From Caballeronia sp. SEWSISQ10-4 2 (GTDB taxonomy: Bacteria; Pseudomonadota; Gammaproteobacteria; Burkholderiales; Burkholderiaceae), in contig NZ_JALPRJ010000019.1 in assembly GCF_030464885.1 (NCBI RefSeq), positions 62,001 to 126,000 of the forward strand: a stretch of DNA of 64,000 nucleotides, written 5' to 3'. Under the pieces are notes generated by a model that did no database searches, was not told where the DNA came from, and saw nothing but the letters and a program-made list of their open reading frames with translations. Shown piece by piece: positions 28,175 through 37,188 of the stretch (position 1 is the stretch's first letter; each line of letters opens with the position of its first letter). Made by a program: the position numbers and the translations under genes.

Positions 28175-28531
28175 CACGCTGCAGTGGGCGGCCACGATCC
28201 GCCAGCCGCTTTCCGTCTCGACCCACATGCGCGTGTAGCGAAGGTTGCCTGAGAGCGGTACACCACCGAATTGGCCGCTCAGCGCCGCATGCGTGAGCGT
28301 CACTGCGCTCTTCTCATACACACGTACCGTCTGTTCCTTGATCTCCAGCCGCTCGATTCGCTGCACCCCGTAGCGATGCGCGTTCAAGTCGTCGGCCTTG
28401 CTCCACACCTTGCCTGTCGCATCGACGAACGTGAGGTCGTCGGCGAGCAGTGCGTCGAGCACACCCACGTCCGATGCCAGCATGGCCTTCTGCAACCGCC
28501 CTTCCAGTTCCGCAATCACGCTCTCGCTCAT
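28163..28531 (-). CDS. SnoaL/NTF2-like (DUF4440) protein
   Basis: The 122-residue protein has a cone-shaped NTF2-like pattern: a first helix pair (ELEGRLQKAMLASDVGVLDALL), LTFVDATGKVWSKAD, and a beta-sheet ending YTRMWVETESGWRIVAAH. Members are small enzymes or binding proteins of mixed function. The ATG at 28531 is chosen because AAGGA lies eight bases upstream; a longer frame to 28606 has no ribosome-binding site. Its end overlaps the end of motB by 12 bases, tail to tail. Substrate unknown. Confidence 0.75.
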   Translation of the reverse strand: MSESVIAELEGRLQKAMLASDVGVLDALLADDLTFVDATGKVWSKADDLNAHRYGVQRIERLEIKEQTVRVYEKSAVTLTHAALSGQFGGVPLSGNLRYTRMWVETESGWRIVAAHCSVLAF

Positions 28532-28799
28532 CGCATCGTCCTTAGCTAGAAGATGAAGAGTCGCCAGCATAGCGCAGCGGCTCTGCGTGACCCGGTCGAC
28601 GGGCATTTTTCATCGGCTGGTCCATTCGCTGGCAACGCTAGCCACACGCGCCGGAAGAAATATCTTGTAGCCGTCGCTTAAAAACAACTGTCATCTACCT
28701 TACACACGTGTTCGCTAAAGTCCGCCCGTCTCGAGTTATGAACCGTAAGAGTTCAACGCCGTGCATCACTTAATCACACCCACGCTTAGGGAGAACGTT

Positions 28800-29963
28800 T
28801 TGAACCGTAAAACACTGCTCGCCACTTCCGCAATGGCGGCATTCGCCGCATCGGCTACTTCTGCTCAAGCTCAAAGCAGCGTCACGCTCTACGGCCTTAT
28901 CGATGCAGGTATCAGCTATGTGAACCACAGCGCCGTCGGCACGACCGGCAGCTCGAAGAATTTCAAGTATGACGACGGCGTGGCACAAGGCAGCCGTTGG
29001 GGCCTGCGCGGCGCGGAAGACCTGGGCGGCGGACTGAAGGCGATCTTCACATTGGAGAACGGCTTCAACAGCGGCAACGGCACGCTCGGCCAGGGCGGCG
29101 CGGAATTCGGCCGGCAAGCGTACGTGGGGATTTCGAAGACGGACATTGGCTCGGTCACCCTCGGCCGGCAATACTCGTTCTCGACCGACTACCTCGGCGC
29201 TTCGTATTCGATCGGCGGCCAGACGGTTGCAGGCAACTACGCATACCACATCAACGACGTCGACCAGCTTACGTCTAGCCGTATCAACAACTCGGTCAAG
29301 TTCAGCAGCGCGAACTTCAGCGGCGTGACGTTCGGCGGTATGTACGGCTTCTCGAACGCGGCTGGCGCGTTCGCCGGCGCGCCGACCACGAGCGCCTCGA
29401 GTTCGTCGCGCGCTTACAGCTTCGGCGTGAACTACGCGACAGGCCCGTTCGGTATCGGCGCGGCTTATACAGACATCCACTTCCCGGGTTCCGCTACGCC
29501 GGCATTCAGCACGAGCATCGCGAACGTGTCGACGGGCGGCTCGAAGGATCTGCGCACGTTCGGCGTTGGCGCAAACTACAAGTTCGCCGCTGCTACGGTG
29601 TTCGCTCTCTGGACCAATACGCGCTTTGAAGCGATCTCGGGCGCGACGTCGAAGTTCAACACGTATGAAATCGGCGGCAAGTATGCGTTCACGCCGGCTA
29701 TTACCGGCGGCCTCGGCTACACGTACATGAAGCTGACCGATTCGGCCCAAGGCAAGTGGCAACAGGTCGACGCAAGCGCGGACTACGCGCTGAGCAAGCG
29801 TACCGATGTCTACGTGCTGGGTATCTATCAACACGCGTCGGGTAAGAATGGAACCACTCCTGTGCAGGCGCAGATCGGTTCGAGCACGAGCTACTTCGGC
29901 ACGTCGGGCAACGGTACGAGCAATCAGATCGCTGCACGCGTGGGTATTCGTCACAAGTTCTAA
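28800..29963 (+). CDS. OmpC-type general porin, TTG start
   Basis: The 387-residue porin has a signal peptide (NRKTLLATSAMAAFAASATS, ending AQAQ) and the Gram-negative porin pattern SSVTLYGLIDAGISYVNH, SRWGLRGAEDLGGGLKAIF, RQAYVGISKTDIGSVTLGRQ, and C-terminal IAARVGIRHKF with terminal Phe. It forms a trimeric 16-strand channel for small solutes. The start is a TTG at 28800, six bases after AGGGAG; an in-frame GTG at 28761 would spoil the signal peptide. A strong hairpin terminator follows. Confidence 0.93.
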   Translation: MNRKTLLATSAMAAFAASATSAQAQSSVTLYGLIDAGISYVNHSAVGTTGSSKNFKYDDGVAQGSRWGLRGAEDLGGGLKAIFTLENGFNSGNGTLGQGGAEFGRQAYVGISKTDIGSVTLGRQYSFSTDYLGASYSIGGQTVAGNYAYHINDVDQLTSSRINNSVKFSSANFSGVTFGGMYGFSNAAGAFAGAPTTSASSSSRAYSFGVNYATGPFGIGAAYTDIHFPGSATPAFSTSIANVSTGGSKDLRTFGVGANYKFAAATVFALWTNTRFEAISGATSKFNTYEIGGKYAFTPAITGGLGYTYMKLTDSAQGKWQQVDASADYALSKRTDVYVLGIYQHASGKNGTTPVQAQIGSSTSYFGTSGNGTSNQIAARVGIRHKF

Positions 29964-29982
29964 AGCAGGCGTTTGATGATAG

Positions 29983-30013
29983 AACGGGCCGCTGGAAGCA
30001 GCGGCCCGTTTTT
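29983..30013 (+). terminator. intrinsic terminator after the porin
   Basis: AACGGGCCGCT and AGCGGCCCGTT form a perfect 11-bp stem with a six-base loop, followed by T-residues. It ends the porin transcript and stands before the convergent aspD gene. Confidence 0.88.
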
Positions 30014-30059
30014 CGTTTGATGCTCGTTCAGACGCTTCTTTCGAAGCGTTGTTACTGTC

Positions 30060-31715
30060 TCAGAGCACCTTGTTTATATCGAGCGACTTGCCCGTGGCTG
30101 CGTTGTAGCGCTCGACGTACTCCACCATCAGCTTGCGCATCGCGCGGCCGATCGCCTTGTAGTCGCTCTCGTTTAGATTGGCGAGTGACACACGGCCAGA
30201 CGGGTGTTGCGTGCCGAAGCCGCGTCCCGGCAAGAGCACGACACGCGCTTCCTTCGCGAGCCGGAACAGCAGCTCGGACGGCTCGGTGTTCTCGAAGAGC
30301 CACGCGACGAACTCCGGCCCATACGCACGATTGCCGAGGAATTCGAGGTCGATGATGGTGTAGTAGTCGACCTGGTTCACGTCGCTGTCGTCGAACGTAA
30401 TCCCTATCTCCCGATACAACGCGTCCTTGCGGCCGCGAATCAGGCGCTTGAGCGCGTTCTTGTAGGCCTCTGGGGTGTCCATCAGCGAGAAGAGCGAGAA
30501 CAGCACCATCTGCACCTGCTGCGGCGTGGAGAGGCCTGCAGTGTGATTCAACGCGACGGTGCGGCTGTCGGCCACCAGGCGGTCGATGAACTTGAGGTTC
30601 TCCGGCTCCGTGGTAATGGATTCATAACGCTCGTGCAGTTCATGGCGTTGTTCCTTCGGCAGCTTGCGGATCAGCTCGTCGATCACATTCTCACGGTGCA
30701 TCGCGATCGTGCCGAGCCGCCAGCCGGTCGCGCCGAAGTACTTCGAATACGAGTACACGAGGATAGTGTTCTTCGGGCACAGCGCGAACAGCGAGACGAA
30801 GTCGTCGGCGAAGGTGCCGTACACGTCATCGGTGAGCAGGATCAGGTCCGGCCGCTCTTTCACGATCTGCGCGATGTACTCCAGGCTCTCGGTATCGATC
30901 TTGACCGAAGGCGGATTGCTCGGGTTCACGAGGAAAAACGCCTTCACTTTCGGATCGCGCAACTTGTCCAGTTCCTGCTTCGAATATTGCCAGCCCCGTT
31001 CCACGTCGGCGTCGAGATTGACCACGTTCAACTGGTAGTCGTTAAGCGTCGGGATTTCTATATACGGCGTGAAAATAGGCGAGCCCAGCGCGATGGTGTC
31101 ACCCGGTTTGATCAGGTGATTCTCACGCATCGTGTTGAAGATGTAGGTCATCGCGGCCGTGCCGCCTTCGGTCGCGAAGACATCGAAGTCGCCGATGAAC
31201 GGGCGCTTGCCAATCATCTCCTTCCTCAGATACTGCGCGACGATCACTTCCGACAACTTCAGCATCCGGTCCGGCACTGGATAGTTCGAGGCGAGAATAC
31301 CCTCGCACATTTCATACAGGAATTCGCCGCCGTTAAGGCCAAGCTGATCGCGGACATACGACAACGCACCGCGCAGGAAGTCGATGCCGGGAACGCCCTT
31401 GTTGTCGCGCGCGAATATTTCAAAGCGCTCTTCTAGCCCCTCGTGCTTCGGAAAGCCACCCAGCCCTTCGGGCATGTGGGCAAACGAGCGCTCCGACTCG
31501 CGCATGGCGAAGAGGCCGAGTTGCCAGAAGCCATGGCGCGGAACAGTTGCGAGGAAGTTGGGGTTGCCCCGGCCGGCATTCAGCATTGCCGCGTTTGCGG
31601 GCCGTTCGACCGCTCCGCCGCCGGCGGCCTTGATCAACTCGTCCTTGAGTTCGAACGGGCTGAGCGCCGCAATCTTGGATTGCTCCTGCGAGCCCGCCTT
31701 TGTAGATTTTGCCAT
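30060..31715 (-). CDS. aspD: aspartate 4-decarboxylase (bifunctional aminotransferase)
   Basis: AspD converts L-aspartate to L-alanine and CO2, with aminotransferase side activity, using PLP. The 551-residue protein has fold-type I aminotransferase features: NAGRGNPNFLATVPRHGFWQ near the N-terminus, FLVNPSNPPSVKID, LLTDDVYGTFADDF and YSYSKYFGATGWRLGT, which holds the PLP lysine. Length is normal for the dodecameric aspartate 4-decarboxylases and longer than simple aminotransferases. The ATG at 31715 is preceded by CTGGAGG. The aspartate:alanine antiporter gene often found next to it is absent here. Confidence 0.92.
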   Translation of the reverse strand: MAKSTKAGSQEQSKIAALSPFELKDELIKAAGGGAVERPANAAMLNAGRGNPNFLATVPRHGFWQLGLFAMRESERSFAHMPEGLGGFPKHEGLEERFEIFARDNKGVPGIDFLRGALSYVRDQLGLNGGEFLYEMCEGILASNYPVPDRMLKLSEVIVAQYLRKEMIGKRPFIGDFDVFATEGGTAAMTYIFNTMRENHLIKPGDTIALGSPIFTPYIEIPTLNDYQLNVVNLDADVERGWQYSKQELDKLRDPKVKAFFLVNPSNPPSVKIDTESLEYIAQIVKERPDLILLTDDVYGTFADDFVSLFALCPKNTILVYSYSKYFGATGWRLGTIAMHRENVIDELIRKLPKEQRHELHERYESITTEPENLKFIDRLVADSRTVALNHTAGLSTPQQVQMVLFSLFSLMDTPEAYKNALKRLIRGRKDALYREIGITFDDSDVNQVDYYTIIDLEFLGNRAYGPEFVAWLFENTEPSELLFRLAKEARVVLLPGRGFGTQHPSGRVSLANLNESDYKAIGRAMRKLMVEYVERYNAATGKSLDINKVL

Positions 31716-32228
31716 CCAACACCTCCAGAAATGATCGACTGCTTGCAAGAGCGACGTTGTCGGGAAAAACGTCAGTCCCTTTGGGAAAAAGCGGCAATGA
31801 ATTTTCGGGTTATGCGTCTTCGGTTGCGACCTGTTATCAATGAATCAGGCTGCTTCATTTCAATTGGATTTCGCAACAATGCGGAAAATACATGATCGGC
31901 TTCTTTATAAATTATGAGCATGTTTATTTTAGGCATCGAAATAATCCAGACACTACTCACGAGATCGCGAGTTATTAGTCTAGGGGAGAAAACTTCAAAT
32001 GCAATCGCTTTATGTTTCCCCCGGGGCTTGCGCTAGCAGGCGTTTGCTGGCAACGGCGACGGCGAATGTAATAAAACGGACTTTAAGCGACTGAATGTAG
32101 CAGTCATATTAATAATCGCAACAACATGAAGAGCTGCATGCGAAGTGCGATTACATCCTGGAAAGCTATACGTCAAAGTATTTGAAGGCCCGCTGTCCCG
32201 ATGCTTATGTCAGGCGCTAAAAACAAAA
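31716..32228. other. intergenic region, AT-richer, no gene seen
   Basis: This 513-base gap lies upstream of aspD and beyond the terminator of the Old Yellow Enzyme gene. It is less GC-rich than its surroundings. I find no convincing coding sequence or RNA; it presumably holds the aspD promoter at its left end. Confidence 0.5.
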
Positions 32229-32260
32229 CAGCCGGTGACTCCATATAGAGCCACCGGCTG
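32217..32260 (-). terminator. intrinsic terminator of the Old Yellow Enzyme gene
   Basis: CAGCCGGTG and CACCGGCTG (32229-32260), extended by CTC/GAG around CATATA, form a strong stem-loop. On the minus strand it is followed by TTTTGTTTTT, a good U-tract. It lies 21 bases after the stop codon at 32282. Confidence 0.88.
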
Positions 32261-32281
32261 CCAAAGCAAAAACCCTGATGC

Positions 32282-33343
32282 TTAGTCCATCGTCTCGAGC
32301 GTCGGGTAGTCGGTATACCCTTCCGCGCCGCGAGCGTAGAACGTCTCGCTAATCGGCGCATTCAAGGCAGCATCGCTCTCGAAGCGTTTCACGAGATCCG
32401 GGTTAGCGATAAACAACTGCCCCCACGCGACGGCGTCTGCGTCACCGCGGTCCAGCGCTGCCTGAGCACTTTCCTTGGTGAACCTTTCGTTCGCGATATA
32501 AACCCCGCCAAAGACCTTCTTCAACTGCGGTCCGATCGAATCTTCGCCAACGCGCTCACGTGCAGCGATGAAAGCGATCTTGCGCTTGCCCAACTCACGT
32601 GCGACATAACCAAACGTTGCTGCGCGATCGCTATCGCCCATTGTGTGCGAATCGGCACGCGGTGCGAGGTGCATGCCCACACGATCAGCGCCCCATACTT
32701 CAATACACGTATCGACGACTTCAAGCATCAGGCGCGCGCGGTTTTCGATCGGGCCGCCATAGATGTCCGTGCGCTTGTTCGTGCTGTCCTGCAGGAACTG
32801 GTCGAGCAGATAGCCGTTTGCGCCATGCACTTCAACGCCGTCGAAACCAGCGCGCTTCGCGTTCTCGGCACCCTTGCGGAATGCTGCAATCACGCCCGCG
32901 ATTTCGTCGAGCTCGAGTGCCCGCGGCGTTACGTATTCGCGCTGCGGGCGCACCAGGCTCACGTACCCTTGTGCCGCGATCGCGCTCGGTGCAACCGGCA
33001 GGTCGCCATTGAGGAAGATTGGATCCGAGATACGCCCGACGTGCCACAGTTGCAGCAGGATGGTGCCGCCCGCGTCATGGACCGCCTTCGTCACAAGCTT
33101 CCAGCCTTCGACCTGCTCGTCCGACCAGATTCCCGGCGTTTCGGCGTAACCCACGCCTTGCGGGATCACGGAGGTTGCTTCGCTCAGGATCATGCCGGCT
33201 GCTGCGCGGTCGGCGTAATACTGTGCCATCAATGCGTTCGGCACACGTTCAACACCTGCGCGCTGACGCGTCAGCGGCGCCATGATGATGCGGTTGCGAA
33301 GATTAAAAGCACCTGCTTTGAGCGGGTCGAAAAGATTGGGCAT
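32282..33343 (-). CDS. Old Yellow Enzyme-type alkene reductase (NemA-like)
   Basis: The 353-residue FMN flavoprotein has NRIIMAPLTRQRA at the N-terminus, ILLQLWHVGRIS in the barrel, and the catalytic/binding region FDGVEVHGANGYLLDQFLQD followed by TDIYGGPIENRARL. These are standard for OYE enzymes that reduce activated C=C bonds, nitro-esters or N-ethylmaleimide with NAD(P)H. An ArsR-type regulator gene lies just upstream on the same strand (70-base gap), as in nemR-like electrophile responses, though the regulator family differs. It ends in a strong terminator. Confidence 0.92.
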   Translation of the reverse strand: MPNLFDPLKAGAFNLRNRIIMAPLTRQRAGVERVPNALMAQYYADRAAAGMILSEATSVIPQGVGYAETPGIWSDEQVEGWKLVTKAVHDAGGTILLQLWHVGRISDPIFLNGDLPVAPSAIAAQGYVSLVRPQREYVTPRALELDEIAGVIAAFRKGAENAKRAGFDGVEVHGANGYLLDQFLQDSTNKRTDIYGGPIENRARLMLEVVDTCIEVWGADRVGMHLAPRADSHTMGDSDRAATFGYVARELGKRKIAFIAARERVGEDSIGPQLKKVFGGVYIANERFTKESAQAALDRGDADAVAWGQLFIANPDLVKRFESDAALNAPISETFYARGAEGYTDYPTLETMD

Positions 33344-33413
33344 TTGAAAGCATTCCTAAATAGGTTGAAAGGAAATCCAGCAACCAAAACACAATGGAAA
33401 CAGGCTGAACGCG

Positions 33414-33710
33414 TCAGAGACCGTTACGAAGCTGATCGAGAAACTCCTTGATGACTGCTTCGTCACGCTTGAAAAATATCCACTGCCCGACCCGTTTCGA
33501 CGTCACCAGACCCGCTTTGTGAAGTGTGGCCAAGTGAGCCGAGACCGTGGATTGGGACATGCCGCAACGCGCGTCGATCTGACCCGCGCACACGCCACTC
33601 GCCAGCGGAAACTCCTGCTCGCTGAAGTAGGCTTCCGGCTCCTTGAGCCACACGAGAATCTCGCGTCGAACCGGGTTGGCCAGGGCCTTGTGAATGGCGT
33701 CGATATCCAT
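33414..33710 (-). CDS. ArsR-family transcriptional regulator
   Basis: This 98-residue winged-helix protein reads MDIDAIHKALANPVRREILV, then SQSTVSAHLATLHKAGLVTS (recognition helix region) and RVGQWIFFKRDE. Cysteines in GVCAGQIDARCGMSQS lie ahead of the recognition helix and could sense metals or electrophiles. The start at 33710 is chosen because the family pattern begins there; the frame extends upstream to 33860 without family similarity. It is the likely regulator of the downstream OYE gene. Confidence 0.85.
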   Translation of the reverse strand: MDIDAIHKALANPVRREILVWLKEPEAYFSEQEFPLASGVCAGQIDARCGMSQSTVSAHLATLHKAGLVTSKRVGQWIFFKRDEAVIKEFLDQLRNGL

Positions 33711-33779
33711 GAAAAACGGCTGTAGAAAATAGGCAGAATCGCGATGTAGCGAAGTATATTTCGCAAAAGTCCGATATAC

Positions 33780-33795
33780 AAGCATTCCACTAGCG
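33780..33795 (+). promoter_or_regulatory. AAGCATTCC-type element upstream of first LysR gene
   Basis: AAGCATTCCACTAGCG lies in the divergent region between arsR and the lysR-type gene at 33987. A 13-of-16 match (AAGCATTCCGTTAGTG) lies at 45350-45365, upstream of the paralogous LysR gene and of hmfF; CCGAT precedes both. It is a candidate site for the paired LysR regulators. Confidence 0.5.
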
Positions 33796-33986
33796 CCGAT
33801 AGGGGTAATCCCTTGCATTCTCCCGTCAGGTTGTGGCGCAGTTGTCGGTGATCCGTTCAACCGACGTGAGGATCAGTGCGGATCAGATACGCAGGGCGTT
33901 TCCACGCGTCCATCGTGACCTCGAACACGCTGGCATCGGGCGAGTGGTTGTGGTCTCATTCCCCCTTTGGATCAGGCCGGCCGTTC

Positions 33987-34898
33987 ATGGATTTGAAGCA
34001 GATTCACTATTTCATCGCGCTGTTCGAAGACGGCTCGGTCACGCGTGCGGCGAAGCGGCTCAACATCGTGCAGCCTGCGCTCAGCATGCAGATATCGAAG
34101 CTCGAAGCCGAGCTTCATCAGCCGCTGTTCGAACGCGGACCGCACGGCATGACGCCGACCGACGCCGCGCGCCTGATGTACCGGCTCTACGTGCCGATCA
34201 TTCGCGACATCGAGCACGCGCGCAAGCAACTGAGCCGCAGCGACGTAATCGTCACCGGGCGCGTGACGCTCGGCATGGTGTCGTCGGAAGCGGAGAGCGT
34301 GTTGCCCGAGTCGCTTGCCGCCTTCAACGCAATGTTTCCGCAAGTGGAAGTGTCAGTGGCCGACGGCTTCAGCGCACAACTGATCGATGCGGTCGAGGCC
34401 GGCCGCCTGGATGCCGCTATCATCAACAAGCCGCGCGGACGGCTTTCGCTGGATACGCGCTCCTTGCTCGACGAAGAGATGGTGCTGGTCACGAGCGTTG
34501 TCCACGGACGGCCGATGCCGGAGACCATCGACCTGGCTGAACTCGGCGATCTGGAGCTTGTGCTGCCCACGCGCCGCAATGGTCTGCGCGGCGCGCTGGA
34601 CGCCGCGCTTCTCAACGCGGACATCGTGATCAAGCCGAAGTTTGAAATCGACCTGCTGAACACGATCGTGCAGTTCGTCGAACAGAGCAACGTGGCTACG
34701 ATCCTGCCGCGTGTCGTCGTCCAGCGGAAAGTGGACGACGGCACATTGCGCGCGTACCGCATCGTGTCTCCGGGGATCGTGCGGCATATCGTGTGCGTAA
34801 GTCATCCGAAGCGGCCGATCGGCGCCGCGACGAATGCGCTCATTGAAATTATCACCGACAACATCCGTCGCGTGACCACGACAGCCACTCCCTCGTAA
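33987..34898 (+). CDS. LysR-type regulator (HmfR-like), first copy
   Basis: The 303-residue protein begins MDLKQIHYFIALFEDGSVTR and carries a LysR winged helix (RAAKRLNIVQPALSMQISKL) and effector domain. It is closely similar throughout to the LysR protein at 45461. It faces the end of the hmf operon, and the second copy faces the operon start, so the pair brackets the catabolic genes. It probably senses a furan acid or its CoA ester; this is inferred from position. The ATG at 33987 starts directly at the conserved N-terminus. Confidence 0.9.
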   Translation: MDLKQIHYFIALFEDGSVTRAAKRLNIVQPALSMQISKLEAELHQPLFERGPHGMTPTDAARLMYRLYVPIIRDIEHARKQLSRSDVIVTGRVTLGMVSSEAESVLPESLAAFNAMFPQVEVSVADGFSAQLIDAVEAGRLDAAIINKPRGRLSLDTRSLLDEEMVLVTSVVHGRPMPETIDLAELGDLELVLPTRRNGLRGALDAALLNADIVIKPKFEIDLLNTIVQFVEQSNVATILPRVVVQRKVDDGTLRAYRIVSPGIVRHIVCVSHPKRPIGAATNALIEIITDNIRRVTTTATPS

Positions 34899-34908
34899 CA
34901 CCTGACGT

Positions 34909-36282
34909 TCAACCTGCGCGCGCCGAACGATTTTCAAGCCTGCCCAACGTCTCTGGGACGATGAGCGCCCCCGCGAGAAAGATCACGCTGATCACGCCAA
35001 CGAAGATGGCAAGCGTCATCGGCAACTCGCTCGCGTCCTTCGCCACCAGCGAGACGGCAGTGGGCATCATGCCGCCGATCGCAAAGCCAATATTCCATGA
35101 AAGCCCCGTCCCCGTTGCGCGGATCGCGGTCGGAAAACGTTCGTTCAGGAAGATCAGGAGAGGCGCATAACCCGCACTGCCCAGCGCGCTCAACACGACC
35201 GCGTAGACGCCGATCATCGTGATACTTTGCGCCGTGGGCAACAGCAGGAACAGCGCCGGCAGCGCGATCAGGCGCACCAGCCCGATCCAGATAAACGCGC
35301 TCTTGCGCCCAATGAACGTGCTCAGATGCCCCGCTGCAACCGACGCAAGCAGCACCCCCACGCTTGCCATCATCAGGATGGCCGCAGCCGCGCCGTTGGG
35401 CGCGTGGCTGACCACTTTGAGGAAAGTCGGCAGATAACCCGAGGTCAGGTAATAACCGCTGCCACCGCCAATGGTGAGCAGCAGGTTGACTAACAGGATG
35501 CCGCGATAGTCCCGCGAAAACAGCGTCTTGATTGGCGAGCGGATCACTTCAACCGGCACGGACGGATCGCGGTTCGCCGCCTTCGCGGCCTTCTCCGCCG
35601 CGAGCTTTTTCCACAGCGGTGACTCTTCGAGGCTATTGAACACAAACAGCCCGAGCACCGAACTGATGATTCCAGTGAAGAACATGCAACGCCAGCCCCA
35701 GACGTCGAAGAGCTCGCCCGGGAAGATTGATGACATCGTCAGGAATACGATGGAAGCCAGCAGTGCGCCGAGGCCTGCACCGCCACCGCCGATCAAACCT
35801 GAAACCGCGCCGCGATATTTCGGCGCAACCGATTCCGTCCCGATGGTATGCGTCGACGCAACCACGCCGCCCACGAACACGCCCTGCACCAGCCGCAGTA
35901 TGAGGAACAGGATTGGTGCAACGAGGCCGACCTGCGCAACCGTAGGCAAGACACCAAAGAGCGCCGTCGATATCCCCACGCCGACCACCGCAAGGATCAT
36001 TGCGCCCTTGCGTCCGTGACGGTCCGCGTAGGAACCGAACCACGCGGAGCCGAGCGGACGCATCAGCAAGGTCACCGCGAACGATGCGTATACCGCCGCC
36101 AGCGAAAGCATGGCGTGCTGGGACGGGAAGAACAGCCGGCCAACCACGGGCGCAACATACAACAGCACAAACAGATCGAATAGATCGAGTGCCCAACCCA
36201 GGCATGAGGCCACCACAGCACCCATAACCTGTCGCGTGTTTACTTCGGGCGCGGCGGCGCTTTCCTGAGCTGTTACGGACAT
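34909..36282 (-). CDS. MFS carboxylate transporter of the furan acid cluster
   Basis: The 457-residue carrier has about 12 hydrophobic segments. N-terminal CLGWALDLFDLFVLLYVAP holds acidic residues in helix 1, typical of organic-acid carriers of the MFS; GSYADRHGRKGAMI is motif A. It follows the hmfE-like gene by 96 bases on the same strand, so it likely imports furandicarboxylate or furoate for the cluster. Cupriavidus hmf clusters are known to carry MFS transporters (HmfT). Substrate is inferred. Confidence 0.85.
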   Translation of the reverse strand: MSVTAQESAAAPEVNTRQVMGAVVASCLGWALDLFDLFVLLYVAPVVGRLFFPSQHAMLSLAAVYASFAVTLLMRPLGSAWFGSYADRHGRKGAMILAVVGVGISTALFGVLPTVAQVGLVAPILFLILRLVQGVFVGGVVASTHTIGTESVAPKYRGAVSGLIGGGGAGLGALLASIVFLTMSSIFPGELFDVWGWRCMFFTGIISSVLGLFVFNSLEESPLWKKLAAEKAAKAANRDPSVPVEVIRSPIKTLFSRDYRGILLVNLLLTIGGGSGYYLTSGYLPTFLKVVSHAPNGAAAAILMMASVGVLLASVAAGHLSTFIGRKSAFIWIGLVRLIALPALFLLLPTAQSITMIGVYAVVLSALGSAGYAPLLIFLNERFPTAIRATGTGLSWNIGFAIGGMMPTAVSLVAKDASELPMTLAIFVGVISVIFLAGALIVPETLGRLENRSARAG

Positions 36283-36378
36283 TTATATCTCCTTGAAAGT
36301 CGCGGCGCTGTCTGTCGATCAGCCCCGTGTTTATAGCCACGTTTAAGTTTCGTGCTCTTGTATTGTCTGGTGCGACGT

Positions 36379-37185
36379 TCAGCTGCCGCGAAACACTGGC
36401 TTGCGTTTGCCGTGAAACGCTTCCACGCCTTCGCGGAAATCGTCCGATGTGCGCAGCCGGCTATAACAATGCCCTTCGAGTTCTATAGCGATCGAGAGCG
36501 GCGCGTCTTCCGTGTCGTTGAGCAGCTTCTTTGCGGTGCGTTGCGCGAGAGGCGAGAACGCGCGCAGTTCATCGACGAGTGCATCGGTCGTGGCTTCGAG
36601 CTGCGCGTCGGCGACGCACTCCACCGCGATGCCCCATTCGTACGCCTGCTTGCCGGGGATCCGGCGCGAACGCATCACAATGTCCTTGGTCCTGCCGATC
36701 CCCACCATCTTCTGCAAGCGCGCCGATCCGCCTGAGCCCGGAATCTGGCCGAGCTTTTGTTCCGGCAGCGCGTAGAAAGTGGTATCGGTCGCGATGCGGA
36801 AATCGCACGCCAGCGACAACTCGAATCCCACGCCGAAACAGAAGCCGCGATTCGCGGCGATCACCGGCTTCGAGCAGCGCGCGGGCGCTGCGATATTCCA
36901 CGCAAGCTTCGACACATGCTCCGGCGATGCTTCAAGGAAACCCTTGATGTCACCGCCGCTGGAAAAATGCTCGCCGTTGGCGCGGACCACGATCACGCGC
37001 ACGCGATCGTCCTCGTCGAGCGCTTCGAATGCCGCGCGCAACTGGTCGCGTGCGTGCATCGAAATGACGTTGAGCGGCGGGCGATGCAAAACGATGTCGG
37101 CGCGTTCGCGTTTTTCATCGACTTCAATCGAGAAGCCGTCCAGTTCCTGCAACAGCGTCTGGCCGCGATGGGTCAAATCAGTCAT
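36379..37185 (-). CDS. hmfE: enoyl-CoA hydratase-family 2-oxoglutaryl-CoA hydrolase (HmfE-like)
   Basis: The 268-residue crotonase-fold protein has the oxyanion region GEHFSSGGDIKGF and NRGFCFGVGFELSLACDFRI, then LPEQKLGQIPGSGGSARLQ. In the furoate route the hydroxylated furoyl-CoA opens to 2-oxoglutaryl-CoA, which HmfE hydrolyses to 2-oxoglutarate and CoA. Its place directly after the CoA ligase (three-base gap) in an hmfFGABCDE order supports this. By sequence alone it could be a hydratase or isomerase. Confidence 0.82.
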   Translation of the reverse strand: MTDLTHRGQTLLQELDGFSIEVDEKRERADIVLHRPPLNVISMHARDQLRAAFEALDEDDRVRVIVVRANGEHFSSGGDIKGFLEASPEHVSKLAWNIAAPARCSKPVIAANRGFCFGVGFELSLACDFRIATDTTFYALPEQKLGQIPGSGGSARLQKMVGIGRTKDIVMRSRRIPGKQAYEWGIAVECVADAQLEATTDALVDELRAFSPLAQRTAKKLLNDTEDAPLSIAIELEGHCYSRLRTSDDFREGVEAFHGKRKPVFRGS

Positions 37186-37188
37186 CGG

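Noticed and set aside
28770-29954. 394-codon open frame antisense to the porin
   Set aside because: Shadow of strongly biased porin codons; extremely Arg-rich translation.
30204-31436. 410-codon open frame antisense to aspD
   Set aside because: It lies wholly opposite a clear enzyme gene and has no recognisable domain or ribosome-binding site.
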